A stretch of DNA of 64,000 nucleotides from Antrodiella citrinella (taxonomy: Eukaryota; Basidiomycota; Agaricomycetes; Polyporales; Steccherinaceae). Below, piece by piece: positions 24,337-36,321 of the stretch; position 1 is the first letter of the stretch; every line of letters begins with the position of its first letter. Both the position numbers and the translations under genes were made by a program. Location of the stretch: assembly GCA_004802725.1 (NCBI GenBank), contig SGPM01000018.1, positions 1 through 64,000 of the forward strand, in the 5' to 3' direction. Below the pieces are notes generated by a model. The model made no database searches, had not been told where the DNA came from, and was given only the letters and a program-made list of their open reading frames with translations.

Positions 24337-26771
24337 GATGCGAATATACAGGCCCTCCTCTATGCGTTCTGGGAGTACAAATTGACCTGGTCGGAGCGGA
24401 GAATCCAATTCCTCCTACCACCGTTGATTGCAAGTCTCTCTATTGTGATCTGTATATGAATAATTCCTGACAATTTCGATCCACAGTTCTTTCTGTACAC
24501 TTACTTGTACACAGTTGAGTCAAATCAACGACCCACTTATTCGAAGCATGCGTCGGCATTTTATGTGCAAAGAACCGATGACTCTGTCTTTGACGGACCA
24601 AGGTGGATGTAGATTTTCACGCTTCTCGGCTGATGCAACCAAGTTACAAAGACCCGATTGACCAATTTGCTGATCTGTATATTGATCATAGCATCCCCCA
24701 GTAGCACGCAGGCTTACGACCTCCGTGGGTGTGCCACTGGATCCCGATCATGACCTCCCGAAGTCTCAAAAAAGCGAATGCGCCTGAGACGGAAGACCTG
24801 ACATTTCCCGAGCCTCCGAGGTTCGTCTGATGACGTCTACAGTATACCCAGTCTTAGGTACCGCTAGCAGCAGCAAGAGCGCACATGATAGCTTGTCACG
24901 GCCTCCGAGGTAAAACGTCGGTGATCCAGCTCCGTACATGCTTCGCGCCCCTTCGTGCGTATTGCGGCCCCCGCCGCACCTCCTGGTGCACTATGGAGTC
25001 TCTGCTGCATCAGCAAAAGCGCCCTTGTTCGGTCAGACTTCGCCAGATTAGAATAACGACGTCGTATTCGACGCACACGTTGTTAACTCGCGGACCCTCA
25101 CCAAATGCTAGCCCTACACAGGCAGCCGGCCGGGTGCGAATCGAACCATGTGCTGTTCCTATACATATAGACGGACTTATGTTGCTCGTTCTCATCGCCA
25201 CAGCGTGTTCCGTTGAAGTTCATGGTGCGCAGTGGGGTATCCTACGTGCTCGACGAAGCATGATATTTAGGGGGGATTTCCACTCTGTACTCCTGGAAGA
25301 GCTGGAATAATACTGAATGCATCTCCAGTCCCAGTCAGCGACTTTCAGAACAATTTCAGAAGCTTTCGACTTGCAGGACTCGGGCGTTGAACGTTGAACG
25401 TTGAGAGATTTGGTTGAGACTCGGATGACATTCGGATAATAATAAACGCTGGTTATGCAACTCGGAACGCGGTTCAACTTAACTTCAACTTGGGTTCAAC
25501 GTTCAACCGCAACGCGACTTCACTTGCACGTCAACGCATCGACTGCAATCTCGACATATTCTGAAACTATCCAGTTTATGTGTTCTTCATCTCGGAAGTC
25601 GCCTCGCCTTGGAATATCACGCCCTTGTTTGAACGCTATGCACCCATTGCCCCAATCCGCATGTTCGCCAGCAACGATGGACTCATACTCACTGGACGCA
25701 ACATGAATACGACCTACCCTTGTCCTACCGATGGTTACGCGAGGGTGTGTGTTGTGGCCCCGAGTATCGATGCCTGACACAGGTGCGTATTCGCAATATA
25801 TATCCGAAGCTGCGTGACTTGTCTATTTTTCAAACATAGTTCAGACGCTAGTTTCAAGTACTATTTTCCAGAGACTCGTGTTCCCTATGTCTTTTCAGGG
25901 AACAGTATTCATCGTTTAATTCTCCAAGCCTGCCGGGGTTTGAGCCGTTCTCCCAACATGACCACGTCTGCCTTGGGCGTTCCCGACCCACCATTTCTGA
26001 TTCTTCTGTCGATGTACAGTTGATGACATGTTCTGTCTCTTGAATGAGCGTTGTTTACCTTTGATTCATTCACAGCATGCGTATGACATTTGTGTGTCTT
26101 TCTATGGTTATTCCGCGACTACGCGCAAGACATCATGCAACCTCAATGTCAGAATCTCCGCAGTCAACGACCACTGAATGTAAATCAATGTTCCGTTCAG
26201 TTCTCTTCGTCATCTGATTCTTCCGGAGCGGTGTACGCCACGTCATGACTCAACTTGAAGGACGACCATCGTTGGATACAATCGGCGCCCGAGTGTGAAT
26301 GGCCAGCGAGTCATGGTGTGTGTTATCTTGGTCAGTGCTCCGAGTCCGACTGAGGCTTCCAAACTGCAGTCTTCTGGACAATGGCGTGGCATCCACGCCC
26401 ACGAATTATTCATTGCGCACTTCCTTGCTCCTGGGTCAATGGAACATAAGTATCGAGTTTCTCAAGTTGTGCCGTACGGGGCCCGCTTGCAACACAATGT
26501 GAATCGCAATAGTCTTCGACCTAGCAATCAGACCTATGGTGTAGCTCCGCGGTCCTACGATACAGGGTATCATGAACGACCCTATGTAGGACTGTGATCA
26601 TGCGTCTTCCGGTTAAGATGGGAACTTCCAGGCGGAATTTCGGTTTCTACTCCAAATTTGCACGAGATGTTGAAGTGGCGTCTGTTCCGACCTTAAAAGC
26701 TGTTCTCGTCGGTAGAGATCTATCGCCCCACCCATTAAAAGTCAATTGAATACCTATCACTTCGAGGAGCC
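24337..26771. other. 2.4-kb gene-poor region
   Basis: Several open frames exist (for example plus 24885-25310, and both strands at 25520-25780) but none shows a recognised family or consistent splicing. The region holds a 14-bp perfect inverted repeat built of the heptamer GTTGAAC (25386-25507). It may contain decayed genes or non-coding RNA. The promoter of the next monooxygenase gene is at its right end. Confidence 0.4.
25386..25507. repeat. GTTGAAC heptamer repeats in inverted orientation
   Basis: Two tandem heptamers GTTGAACGTTGAAC at 25386-25399 (then GTTGAG) are exactly mirrored by GTTCAACGTTCAAC at 25494-25507, with another GTTCAAC at 25472-25478. The arms could form a hairpin with a 94-nt loop. 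Confidence 0.65.
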
Positions 26772-28635
26772 ATGGCGAAACCGGGATTGACTGTGGCGAT
26801 CATGTACGTTGTATTCATCCCTTCCAATGATGTGGTATTGACCATGCCTGTTATGAACCCAGTGGTGGTGGTATCGCTGGACTGATGTTCGCACTTGCAT
26901 TGTCTAAGTCGCGTGAGGACATCGCAATCGACATTTACGAGGCTGGACCTGACTTCAGCGAGCTTGGCGCTGGTCTGAACCTATGGCCACGAGTGCTAGA
27001 AATAATGGATTCATTTGGCCTCATAGGAGAGTTGCAAGCGACTGCTGGAAAGCCTGACCATGGTACGTTGTCAAGACATGGGCCGGCTATGACAGCTAAA
27101 CACCTTTATTTTCACAGAGAAGAAGATGCAATTCCGCAAAGGGGATGAACCAGGCTCGATCATCTGGGGCGAGAGTCCCGGTAGGCTATTTGTAACTTTC
27201 CGTCTTCATGTACTCAATCGTGTTCGGTTTTCAGCTTCCATACACGGTATACATAGGGGAGATCTTCTGAAGATCTTAGTCGAGCACACTGCCACCCGTT
27301 GTCAATCTCATTTTCACAAGAAGATTGTGTCGTACGAAGACATCCCACACCAGCCCGTCATCCTCAATTTCACGGACGGCACCACGGCTACTTGTGATCT
27401 ATTGGTGGGTGCCGACGGTGTCAAGTCATCCGTCCGAGCATATATGTACAACCAAATGGCCGACAAGCTGCAAAGTGAAGGGCGAATAGACGACGAGGTG
27501 GAGAACGTGCGAAAACACGCGAAGCCATACTGGTCCGGGAACATTATCTACAGGTACTTGATCCCTAGAGAAGATCTTGAGAAAGCATCTCCTGGTCACG
27601 TATCTCTTGACACTCCCACATACGTGAGTTCTCAATCAATGATAGTGCGGCTCATCGGTGTTAATATTGCGGGGTTCGAGATAACAGTTCCAAGGAAGAA
27701 GCCAGGTATGTGTAGGCCCATCGGGATCTTACTGGTGCTAGTGCTGATTGAAAGACGTCAGATGATCATCACGTATCCTATCTCTCAAGGCCGTTTTATC
27801 AACACCGCCTGCGTGGTCGTGAAGGATGACTTGTATGGCACGATTTATGATGGACCCTGGGCTGTCCGCACAACGAACGAAGAAGTAGTCAAACAGTACA
27901 ACGGATGGGATGCTCCGGCGCAAGCCCTGGTCAAGGTGAAGCACCATCCTTTTCTGGTAGCCTCTCGTCCTAACAGTTGCTGACATGCCGCCCTCAGCTG
28001 GCAGAAAATCCAATGCGCTGGGTCGTCAACATTGTACTTGATGATCTACCCACCTTTGCGTGTGGCAGAGTCGCTATCATTGGCGATGCAGTACGTCATT
28101 CTTTTATATTCATCCCTGTCCTCATTTATCAGTTTCCTCGTAATAGGCTCATAGTATGACTACCCATCAAGCTGCTGGTGCCATGCAGGCTGTCGAGGTG
28201 ATGATTGTCCTGGAAATGCACATGTAGGAGACCGCTGATGATATAAAATAGGACGGGTATGTTCTAGCTGCGCTGCTCGGACGACCTGAGACCAGCCCAG
28301 GAACAATTCCGCTGGCTCTCCGGGCGTACGATGAAGTTCGTCGTCCCATAGCTCAAAGCTTCCAACGTCTCTCACGCCAAACGGCCCAAATGATACTTCT
28401 GGACAAAATGGATGGCGTCACGAAAGAGACCAGCGCTGCAAGCGTATATTCAAAGGAGACGTTGCCGAATAAGAACGATCTTCTACAAGAGCTCTTCCAG
28501 TGGGCTCCCAAGAGCTCCGTCGTCCCTGATCGAGACAGGGCGCTGCAGATCTACGGGACCATGGTGCGTAACTCAAATTCTGGGTTTGAGCACCGGTTGC
28601 CGTTGGAGACCGTACTTGCATTCTCGAAAATGTAA
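26772..28635 (+). CDS. FAD-dependent monooxygenase, salicylate hydroxylase-like
   Basis: This is a class A flavoprotein aromatic hydroxylase type enzyme, probably using NAD(P)H to hydroxylate a small aromatic acid in the cytosol. Start ATG 26772 (MAKPGLTVAI); after the first intron the Rossmann motif reads GGGIAGLMFALALSKS. The E of the FAD-ribose site is in YEAGPDFSELGAGLNLW. The DG motif is CDLLVGADGVKSSVR and the GD motif is GRVAIIGDA. The latter is interrupted by an intron and continued by AHSMTTHQAAGAMQAVED. A further exon follows to stop TAA at 28633-28635. About nine exons. Full length, all cofactor motifs present. The specific substrate cannot be read from the sequence. Confidence 0.88.
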
Positions 28636-29183
28636 CCAGCGCAAAGATCTGTTATCTCAAATCTCTTCAAGTGGTTCGTAGGCCTTGCGGTTCCTCGTCT
28701 CTGTCTCACAGGCAGTATTCTCACCAGTGTACATGATGTAACAATGCATGGCTATGATATGCCCCGACTGGACTGCTACTAGTACATCTTCGCACCCAGA
28801 ACGTCGCTAGTATCGTGGCACTTTCTTCTGTGCAATTGACACTCAGGATCCTCTGACAAATAAGTTTTCGGAAGATACGAAGATCGGAAGCATTGGTACG
28901 GGCTGCGAGAAGACGTACATGTTATCTACACACCATAATCCATTCATAGAGGAAGCCTAGAAGTCTGAGTCGATCCCCTACCCTCAAATGCACATGCGGC
29001 CCTACAACCAAGTGAACGAAGATCTGCTAACTCTAGTGCAGCCTGCATGGTGTAGATATGAATCTGATCCTCCGCAAACTGGAGCTATGCAAGCTGGAGC
29101 CGATGGATCTTGCCAAATGATCGAAGCAGTACTAGCGGCCCCTCAGTGCGCCGGTGAACGTTCTGCTGTTAAAAAACTTGGTA
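28636..29183. other. Intergenic, nothing recognised
   Basis: 3' region of the monooxygenase gene and of the minus-strand hypothetical gene. No family-like open frame or structured repeat seen. Confidence 0.4.
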
Positions 29184-29597
29184 TTATATGACAATCCTAC
29201 AGAAGCACCGGTACCCACTGCGCCAATTTCGAGACAGCACCATGGCCGAACACGACATTCTGGTGGACGGCGAGAATGTCAAACCAGCTGTGCGCACCAC
29301 AATGTACTCTGGAGCGGAGAGGAAGTCATGATACCTGTTCTCCTCCACGGTTCCACCTTGCACGTCCGATCGATGTTCGTCGTCAACGTGAGCTCGCCAC
29401 GACTCAATCTTTGATCTCTGCATCTGCCTCTGTTTATTCTCATACTCCTCGACCTCTTTGGTAAGTTGAGGATTCCCGTGCGCCAACACGTTCATCATCC
29501 ACCGATCTGAAATCCGGTCCACACCGTCCCACGACCGATCTTCGTCCTCGTCGGAGGAGTACGAATCATTGAAAACTTGACGGTTCGCTGCACTCAT
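29184..29597 (-). CDS. Hypothetical acidic protein
   Basis: ATG at 29597 opens MSAANRQVFNDSYSSDEDED, followed by SWDGVDRISDRWMMNVLAHG and a charged helix (LTKEVEEYENKQRQMQRSK). The first 85 residues look like a real coding exon. Beyond FLSAPE the reading may be interrupted by an intron starting GTACAT near 29306, so the C-terminus is uncertain. I recognise no domain. It could also be a middle exon of a longer gene starting above 29600. Confidence 0.4.
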   Translation of the reverse strand: MSAANRQVFNDSYSSDEDEDRSWDGVDRISDRWMMNVLAHGNPQLTKEVEEYENKQRQMQRSKIESWRAHVDDEHRSDVQGGTVEENRYHDFLSAPEYIVVRTAGLTFSPSTRMSCSAMVLSRNWRSGYRCFCRIVI

Positions 29598-30685
29598 GTC
29601 ATCATGAGCGATGTGAAACTGAGAAGTATGAATGAGCGGAGGTGCTTACGTCGACGCCTGAGCCCCGTTCACTATATCGTAAAGTACGAGTCCTGTCCTG
29701 TAAGTGTTTTCGTCCTGGTCCGGTGCCGAGGGTCCAGACGGGCCACTACCACCGCCTGCATCTGTATTGAGGAGATGAGGAGGGATAGAAGGAGCATCAA
29801 GAGCAGGATGTATGCTTTTACACGGTCAACTTCGGACCCTGGAAGGCGACCTTCAGGAGGGAATGGCTTGAACTGAAACAGGGAGTTTCTAGTCTGAGTC
29901 GCCGAACTTTGAACAACTCAACTGACGAGACACACCTTGACGAATGGCTGTTCAACGATATGCGCAAAAAGCCACGTCTGAGACTGCCACCGAACCCCTC
30001 TACCATGGACAATGCCTCCCCGAAACCCGTCGGTGCGGACGGTGGTGGATTCCCGGCAAAGGTAAAAGGGATGAGCCCGCTGCTGACATACGGCGGCATT
30101 GCAGCGATGCTTTTCAGCCCCTCCAGAGAAGTACGAGAATACGACGCGCTGAACGAGCGACATACGAAGACTTCGGCGATGGCCTTCTTTTGAATTTCAC
30201 TGATCAAAACATCAATAACGATGCAGAGGTGATAGTTGCTTTCGTTGACGTTAGTGAGAGCAGAGTGAACTCTTAGTCCAGTAAGAAAAGTGTCGGCTTC
30301 GCCATCGAGTTCGAGGTCAGGTAGATAGGAGGGTTCACAAGGGTGCGAACCCCTTCGGCAAAGAGTTGAATGTTTCCAAGACATCCGGTTGGTTCTATAA
30401 TTTTACGATGAGAGACTTGAGAGTTGGTCGTGAGTTGTTATGTGTGCGACAGCGTTGGTGAGCTGGCCGTCATCGCGGACGAGGAAGGCGGCGCCACAAG
30501 ACATGTACACAACCGCCAGCAACGAATGCACTGCAAATATAATTCGATCCAACTAGCGCAAAGCAATTACAGGGTGCGATAGTATAGGGCATAGCAAGCG
30601 TCGTCGACAAATGAGAGCACAGCGTCAAGAAATGATGTCCGTCGTCCAAATTGGTATCAGAGAAAGCTGTATCGAGCTACCAACT
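29598..30685. other. Intergenic or unannotated short exons
   Basis: A minus-strand open frame covers 29818-30384 (about 188 codons) with a plus-strand frame opposite it. The minus one contains no recognisable domain and may be chance. MSH6 ends at 30686. No RNA gene seen. Confidence 0.35.
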
Positions 30686-33600
30686 TCAAGTATCATGGGT
30701 AATTTGGGCTAAACAGCCTTTGACCGCACCCTTCAGTCCTTTCAAGACAGTCAGCCGTCTGACTGTATCCTCTGGCAAACTGCCCTTCCCTGTCGCAAGC
30801 TTGAATAGATACGTGAAATCCGCTTGAGCTACGAGTGGCAGCGAGCTGGACTTATCCGTCTTCCGCTTGCCCTCAATCTTCTCCTTGAAATTACGAGCGA
30901 AGTCCTTAGAGACTACGTCGGCGCGTTCGATAACATCCATAGGAACTCCAGCTAAGTTGGCAACGTGGGTGCCGAAGGACGAGGACGCCACACCTTCTAC
31001 GAGCTTATACAAGAAGACCAGCTGCAAACAATCGCCAATTATTTCACGAACGAAGAAATAGGATAAAATGTGGACTAACCTCCATCTTCTCATCGTCAAC
31101 CAGGGTATCCATGTGCATATTCCGGATATTGGGATGGTATAAGTAGTCGTCAGTCAGAGATCCATAGTGGGTAGCGAAGAAAGCGAGAGAAAGAGTGTGG
31201 GTTGCAAGTTGATGCAACACAGCCTGTGTTGATGGAAAGTCAGTGCTTGTACATCGCATGTACATGGCCAACGTACTGCAGCGATAGCCATGCCATCCTA
31301 AGTAATTGAAAGTCAGATGGGATTCCAACTCTCTCGACAATACGCCAAGCAACTCACATATGTGGAAGTCCCTCGTCCAAGTTCTAGACGCTAGGTCAGG
31401 TCGAGCGAACAGAAGTATGAGATAACACTCACCATCGAGAACAACTAGAGACTTGGGTGTCGCGTCGCGAAGTATCTTGCAACTGGAAGTGGTCGTGAGT
31501 GAGCATGCAGTGACTGGCTTAATGACCACAACACACCATTCGTCAAGCTCAACTTTGAAAGTACTGGCGTTGGAGAACATATTGTCGTAAGCCCCCATAC
31601 GAGTCAGAATTGCATCGACAGGGCATATCCTAGTGAGATTTATGAGAACGTGAAGCAAATCGTAAATGAGAGTAGTTGTTACTTTGCCCTTCTAGCCGGA
31701 ACCATCATGCCGAGCTGCGCCATAATCTGCATGCGACATTAAGATAACTGGGAGTCAATGGAAGTGTGAAAACGTACAACACCAGCTGCAGTCATGCGCA
31801 TAGCCTGTAAGCTATTTTCAGTATCGAGAACTAATTGAGTGAGATCTTGTGCATACCGTAGATTTACCACTGCGATCCAAGAATCATCAGCACGAAAGAT
31901 CGTTTGGTAAATAAAAAGCCCCGTACCCCATATTTGGACCAGTCAACAATGCAACCTTCGCACCGTCCCCACCCAACCTAATATCGTTCGGGATGAAGTT
32001 GCCCTTCAACACCGAGCTGACACACATCGCCGGGTGTCTAAGTTCATCGAACTCAACGAAAGCAGCGTCACCCTCCACGAATTTAGGCCTGCACCGTGGC
32101 TCTGACATAGCACTCGATGCTTTGGCCAGGCTGAACAGGCAGTCGAGCTCAGACAAGACGCGGACGGCGCGCAGCCAAACATCTCTGTCAGTGTCGAACT
32201 CGACGAAGAGACGATTTTTGAATGCTTTTGCAGCGGTGTTGCGGTTCTCGCGAGCCTCTTTCAAACTGCGAATAGTAGTCTGTATCGACGGGACTACCCA
32301 CCGACAGTAGGCCTGCAACTTTGGTGAGCTACCCGTCGGAGTGTCGCTCAACTTTACGCACCTTGGTCGACGCGCTCTTCGTCCAATTCTTGGGAATCTC
32401 CTTCTCACTAGAACTGGTCTGAACGAGATAAATTTCCTGCACAGTATATTTCAGTACGACGATATTGGCAGCCTCAAGACAATTAGCTCACCTTGGTTCC
32501 GATAGAGCTATGCCAGTATTGCATCTTGATCCTACACGTCCTCTTCAATAAGTGTTAAAGGTCGAAGAGCCAGTAAATGACCGACTTAGTCTGTTTCTGC
32601 AATTTCTTGAGCGCATCATCTAGCTCCTGTTCGAGGCCTGAGATCTCCTCTTGAACGGCGTCATACTCTTCATCCTGTCCCTCCTCTGGGACGATCTCGT
32701 CGGCATCTATAACCACACTGAGTCACGACCTTGATCCTACATGAGATAGACGATGTCTTACTTTCTCCAGACTTTTTGAACATGGACTTCACGTGCTTGA
32801 GATTGGGCGTAAGATCGGGAGCAGCCCTCAAGAGTCCGAGGATCGTCTTTGACTTGAATGATTCGGACTTATCAGCTAAGTCGGCAAGCCCTTTACTTAA
32901 CGTTCCGAATGCCTATCTCATGTATAAGAAGAATTTAGCATCAAGCAGATGAGGGGTCTCACAGTCAAAACGTTCAAGAAGTCTTTCACTTTGCAATTCT
33001 TCGCATGAATACGAGATACTATGCGTTCCAAGTCCGGGAGACGCTTCGCAACGGTTTCGAAATCCGCCTCGAAGGTCGGATGATCAAGCAGATCTTGGAC
33101 AGCATCTAACCTGCAGACATGAGAGGGTCAGTTACGTGCTTGTCTGTTGGGCGCGACGGACTCACCTCGCATTGATATCTGCGACGACGCGCAAGGGCAT
33201 ACAAAGCCAAATACGGAACAGCCGTTTTCCTGTGAGTAGGTGTCAGTCATTCTCTCCTTATTCGTATGGCGTGACACGAACCAGACGGTGTGATGCATCT
33301 TCCTAGCAATTTCAGTAGAGATCCTTCGTCGGTGCCCTCGCTATTGACCAAGACTTCGATGTGAGCCAACGTCTGTCCGTCTAAGACTAGACCCTCGCCG
33401 CGTTTCATGGGATCATAGATGTTGAAATTCTTCATACTCAGAATATCCTTGTCGATATTCAGCGTCTTCAGGTACCTTTTCACGTCATCAAATTCATAGA
33501 ACAATAAGCAACTCTCATGATTGAAGGTAAACGTACCAAATCATGGAACCCAAAGCTTCAACTGCGGCTTTGCATCCAATCATAGTCCTGATAGCCTCTG

Positions 33601-35885
33601 GAACACTTGATGACAAACCGTGAACATTGTCGTCCATGTCAGCGTCGTCTTCTCCAGTGGGATACAGAGAATTGAGCTCTTGTACTGTCTTGTCGTAATC
33701 CATGCCTTCGCTCTCTCGAAGACTCGTCCACAGACAATCGCCGGGGAGAATGGATTTAAGAAGGCGTGTGGTAGAAACAGAAAGATTCCCCTAAGACTAC
33801 GAGTAAGTGGAGCCGACATACAAACAGGAGATGGACGCTCGCCTTCATGAAGAGAATCTCCTTCGGCCGAAGCTGTCGCATCATCGTTTCCATCTTCGTT
33901 CTGCACACGTCGTCGTCGAACGAACTGAGGTTGAATTCGCTTGTTGAGCTATCCAGCACGGCAATACCAAATGTCCCCGAGCCATTCTTGTCTTCTTTGC
34001 CGTCTTCGCGGATACTGACACAGTGTCCTGCCTGTTCATCTAGCAGCAGAGCTTCGTCGACAAGCGTACCGTTAGTGTAGACCTTGTTGAGCACTCTTCG
34101 TACAATCTTGTCTGTGGGACCATCTGCTGCTGACTTTCCCTTCTTTCCTTTATCCGCAGCGATGCGCATATCCATACCAAGAGCGGTCTCATCTTGCTCC
34201 ACTCGCCCAACTTTGTAGCCTGAACCCACAAAGAATTAGCACAAAGGTCAATAAGCCAAAAACAGCCTTGGTCACCTTTGGCGAGAAACCTGGCTGCCCA
34301 AGAATTGAAAGACATCTCCGGTACTCCTACCTGGCCAGTCGTTAGTGACAGACTCGGCGAAGAACGACTGCGACTCATTACCATGCTCATTTTTACCCTC
34401 TGAGTCAGCTTCAGATCGAACTCCTGGTGCCCAATCCTGGCGTCTTCTTCGTACAGCTCAAAGAACTTGCCCTTTTGAAAGAAGAGCACTGTATCGTAAT
34501 GAAATTGCTTGATTTCCCAAAACTAGACATATCGATTTAGCAAGATGCGGATTTAACGGCTGCGCAACGGTAGGATACAACGCACTTGTTTCTCAAACGG
34601 TGTGAAGCCATTCCATGCCTTAGGCGGAATATACAGTGTTCTAGGGTCGTACCCTGGCTCTCCTGGCCTGATACCGTCCTTATCCTTCACGTCAAGTAAG
34701 AAAGAGAACGGATCGTCACTGCTCTTCTTCTCCGCTTTCTGCTTCTGTGCACGCTTCTCAGCGGCGGTCAGGAACATGTTGTTGTGGCTGACATCTTCGG
34801 TTTTGGACGAGTCTGTCTTGGGCAACGCAGGTCGAGTCTTGGCTTTGAACTTTGATTTGAGAGGCAATTCTGATTCGGAGTCTGATGAAGGTGCAGAAGA
34901 CCGAGAAGATAGCCTCGAAGAAGGTCTCGAAGACGACGCGGATGCACGCGAAGGCGCCCGAGATGGAGGCTCTGCCTCTTGTTCATCTCCACTCCCCTCC
35001 TCATAATCGTCAGGAACCACGAAATCGTCGTCGTCTTCGTCATGTGGCTTGCGGGCTGCGGTTATCAATTATTATTATTATTATGAAAACGCGCACCGAC
35101 CAAAAATGAACGACACTCACCTTTAGATTTCTTCTTTGCAGGAGACTTTTTGAACTTGGTGAGCTTTCGCGTAAACGCGTGGACATCAGCTGCACCGCTA
35201 TTTTGGTCTTGCTCATCATCATCGTCTTCGGATGGTACATTGATGCGTGGCTTCTTGAAGCGACCTGCACATGCTGCTAAGCTTTGTCATATGGGTGACA
35301 TTCACTAGACCACGTACTAGAGGAAGTCTGTCTCACAGGTTCTGGAGAAGGCTGGTAAGCAGATAGTCCCGTCTTATACGCCTGCAAATCTACAGCCTCT
35401 GACTCGTCTTCAGACTCTTCCAGAATGATCTTGCGTTTCTGTCGCGCAGTAGCTTTCTGCAAATGTTCGCTGAGTCCTCGTATTTCAGAAGCGGTAAATA
35501 GACTTCTTACAGGTTTGAACTTAGCGGCGCTCTTCGAATCATCCTCTGTCGCCGACAGCATATCCACGTCGATGGGGTCGCTAGTCGGAGGTGTCTCTGC
35601 CACGCTAGCCGCATCAGAGCTTCGACTATATTTCGCACTTGCCACCGTGACGGAGGACGATTGCGACATTCCTTTGCTGGCCGGTGTTTGAAAAACATCG
35701 ACGTCCGAAGATGAACCGCCGTTCTGCCTCTTCAACTTCGTCTCTGTGTTGGAAATTGCCTTGGGTTTGGTCTTGAGCGGTGTGACAGCGGCGGCACTTC
35801 CACCAGCGGTCTTGCCAAAGAAAGACATAAGACTCTTTTGCTTCGGATCGTCTGTGACTTGCTTTCCAGATAATTTTGGTGCCAT
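30686..35885 (-). CDS. MSH6: MSH6, DNA mismatch-recognition protein (MutS alpha subunit)
   Basis: Msh6 pairs with Msh2 to recognise base mismatches and small loops. Start ATG 35885 (MAPKLSGK) is soon followed by a PCNA-binding PIP box, [11 protein letters not shown] long acidic Ser-rich linker comes next, then the mismatch-binding domain: [26 protein letters not shown] (with the Phe-x-Glu of MutS) and [16 protein letters not shown]. Connector and lever regions follow ([18 protein letters not shown] block, [20 protein letters not shown]). The ATPase domain has [12 protein letters not shown] split across micro-exons, [37 protein letters not shown] and FFATHYGSL, then [14 protein letters not shown]. 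Stop at 30686. At least 15 introns, one containing an ATT microsatellite near 35067. Appears intact. Confidence 0.95.
31778..31931 (-). other. MSH6: MSH6 Walker A micro-exons (13 and 27 nt)
   Basis: The exon ending ATGGG at 31927 is followed by a 57-nt intron. A 13-nt exon follows (31857-31869, TGGTAAATCTACG), then a 49-nt intron (31808-31856 or thereabouts), then a 27-nt exon (31778-31804). Together they complete GPNMGGKST and AMRMTAAGV. Splice sites are GTACGG/GCAG, GTATGC/ACAG and GTACGT. Confidence 0.8.
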
Positions 35886-36320
35886 TTTGGACCTATAGAG
35901 CAGATGAGGTGTGGGTCTGAAGACCGTGGTCCAGTCAGCGCGTCGGCTTAACCTTGAAACGCGCGTATGGCAATAACGGACGCGTTATTTGTACGTATTT
36001 GTAACTCATAATTTGGCGACTACATACAAAACTATTAATATCCTGTTTGTAGTGTAAATAACGCAAGTCACTATGACGTATCCTAAATTTATGCTCCGTC
36101 GTCGTCGTGTACACTGCCGTCAGAACGCGAAGTACTGCAAGCAGCTTAAAGCTGGTCTTGATCTTTACACAGTTTCAGCTATCCAAGAGTCCTTCATAAC
36201 ATTTTGGTGAGTCTTTATTCTGAACTTGACGTGCCAATGTTGCTCAGTAGAGCCAAACAGACAGTTCGCTGATATCGCTACTATGTTCCGAAATAGCATA
36301 TTCATGACCTCCGACCGCTA
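35886..36320. promoter_or_regulatory. Divergent promoter region between MSH6 and the UNC80-like gene
   Basis: The two start codons face away across 435 bp. Besides the ACGCGT site, it contains a GTC trinucleotide run (about 36098-36110) and a five-codon upstream ORF for the plus-strand gene at 36304-36321. Confidence 0.6.
35958..35989. promoter_or_regulatory. MCB-like ACGCGT site upstream of MSH6
   Basis: ACGCGT at 35980-35985 lies about 95 bp upstream of the MSH6 start, inside a short palindrome (AATAAC 35972-35977, GTTATT 35984-35989). A related ACGCGCGT is at 35959-35966. Yeast MSH6 is expressed at G1/S through MCB sites; the same control here is inference. Confidence 0.5.
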
Positions 36321-36321
36321 A
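36304..36321 (+). promoter_or_regulatory. Five-codon uORF overlapping the main start codon
   Basis: ATG at 36304 opens MTSDR and stops with TAA at 36319-36321; the last A of that stop is the first base of the main ATG (36321). This TAATG overlap is the classical arrangement for termination-coupled reinitiation. It assumes the mRNA starts upstream of 36304. Confidence 0.55.

Noticed and set aside
25085..25185. tRNA-like T-loop (GGTTCGATTCGCAC on the minus strand)
   Set aside because: No acceptor stem, A box or anticodon arm could be folded around it.
24885..25310. 141-codon plus-strand open frame
   Set aside because: No ATG-proximal domain, no family resemblance, composition like background, and an equally open antisense frame.
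35060..35090. ATT trinucleotide repeat
   Set aside because: A short microsatellite inside an MSH6 intron; no further significance visible.
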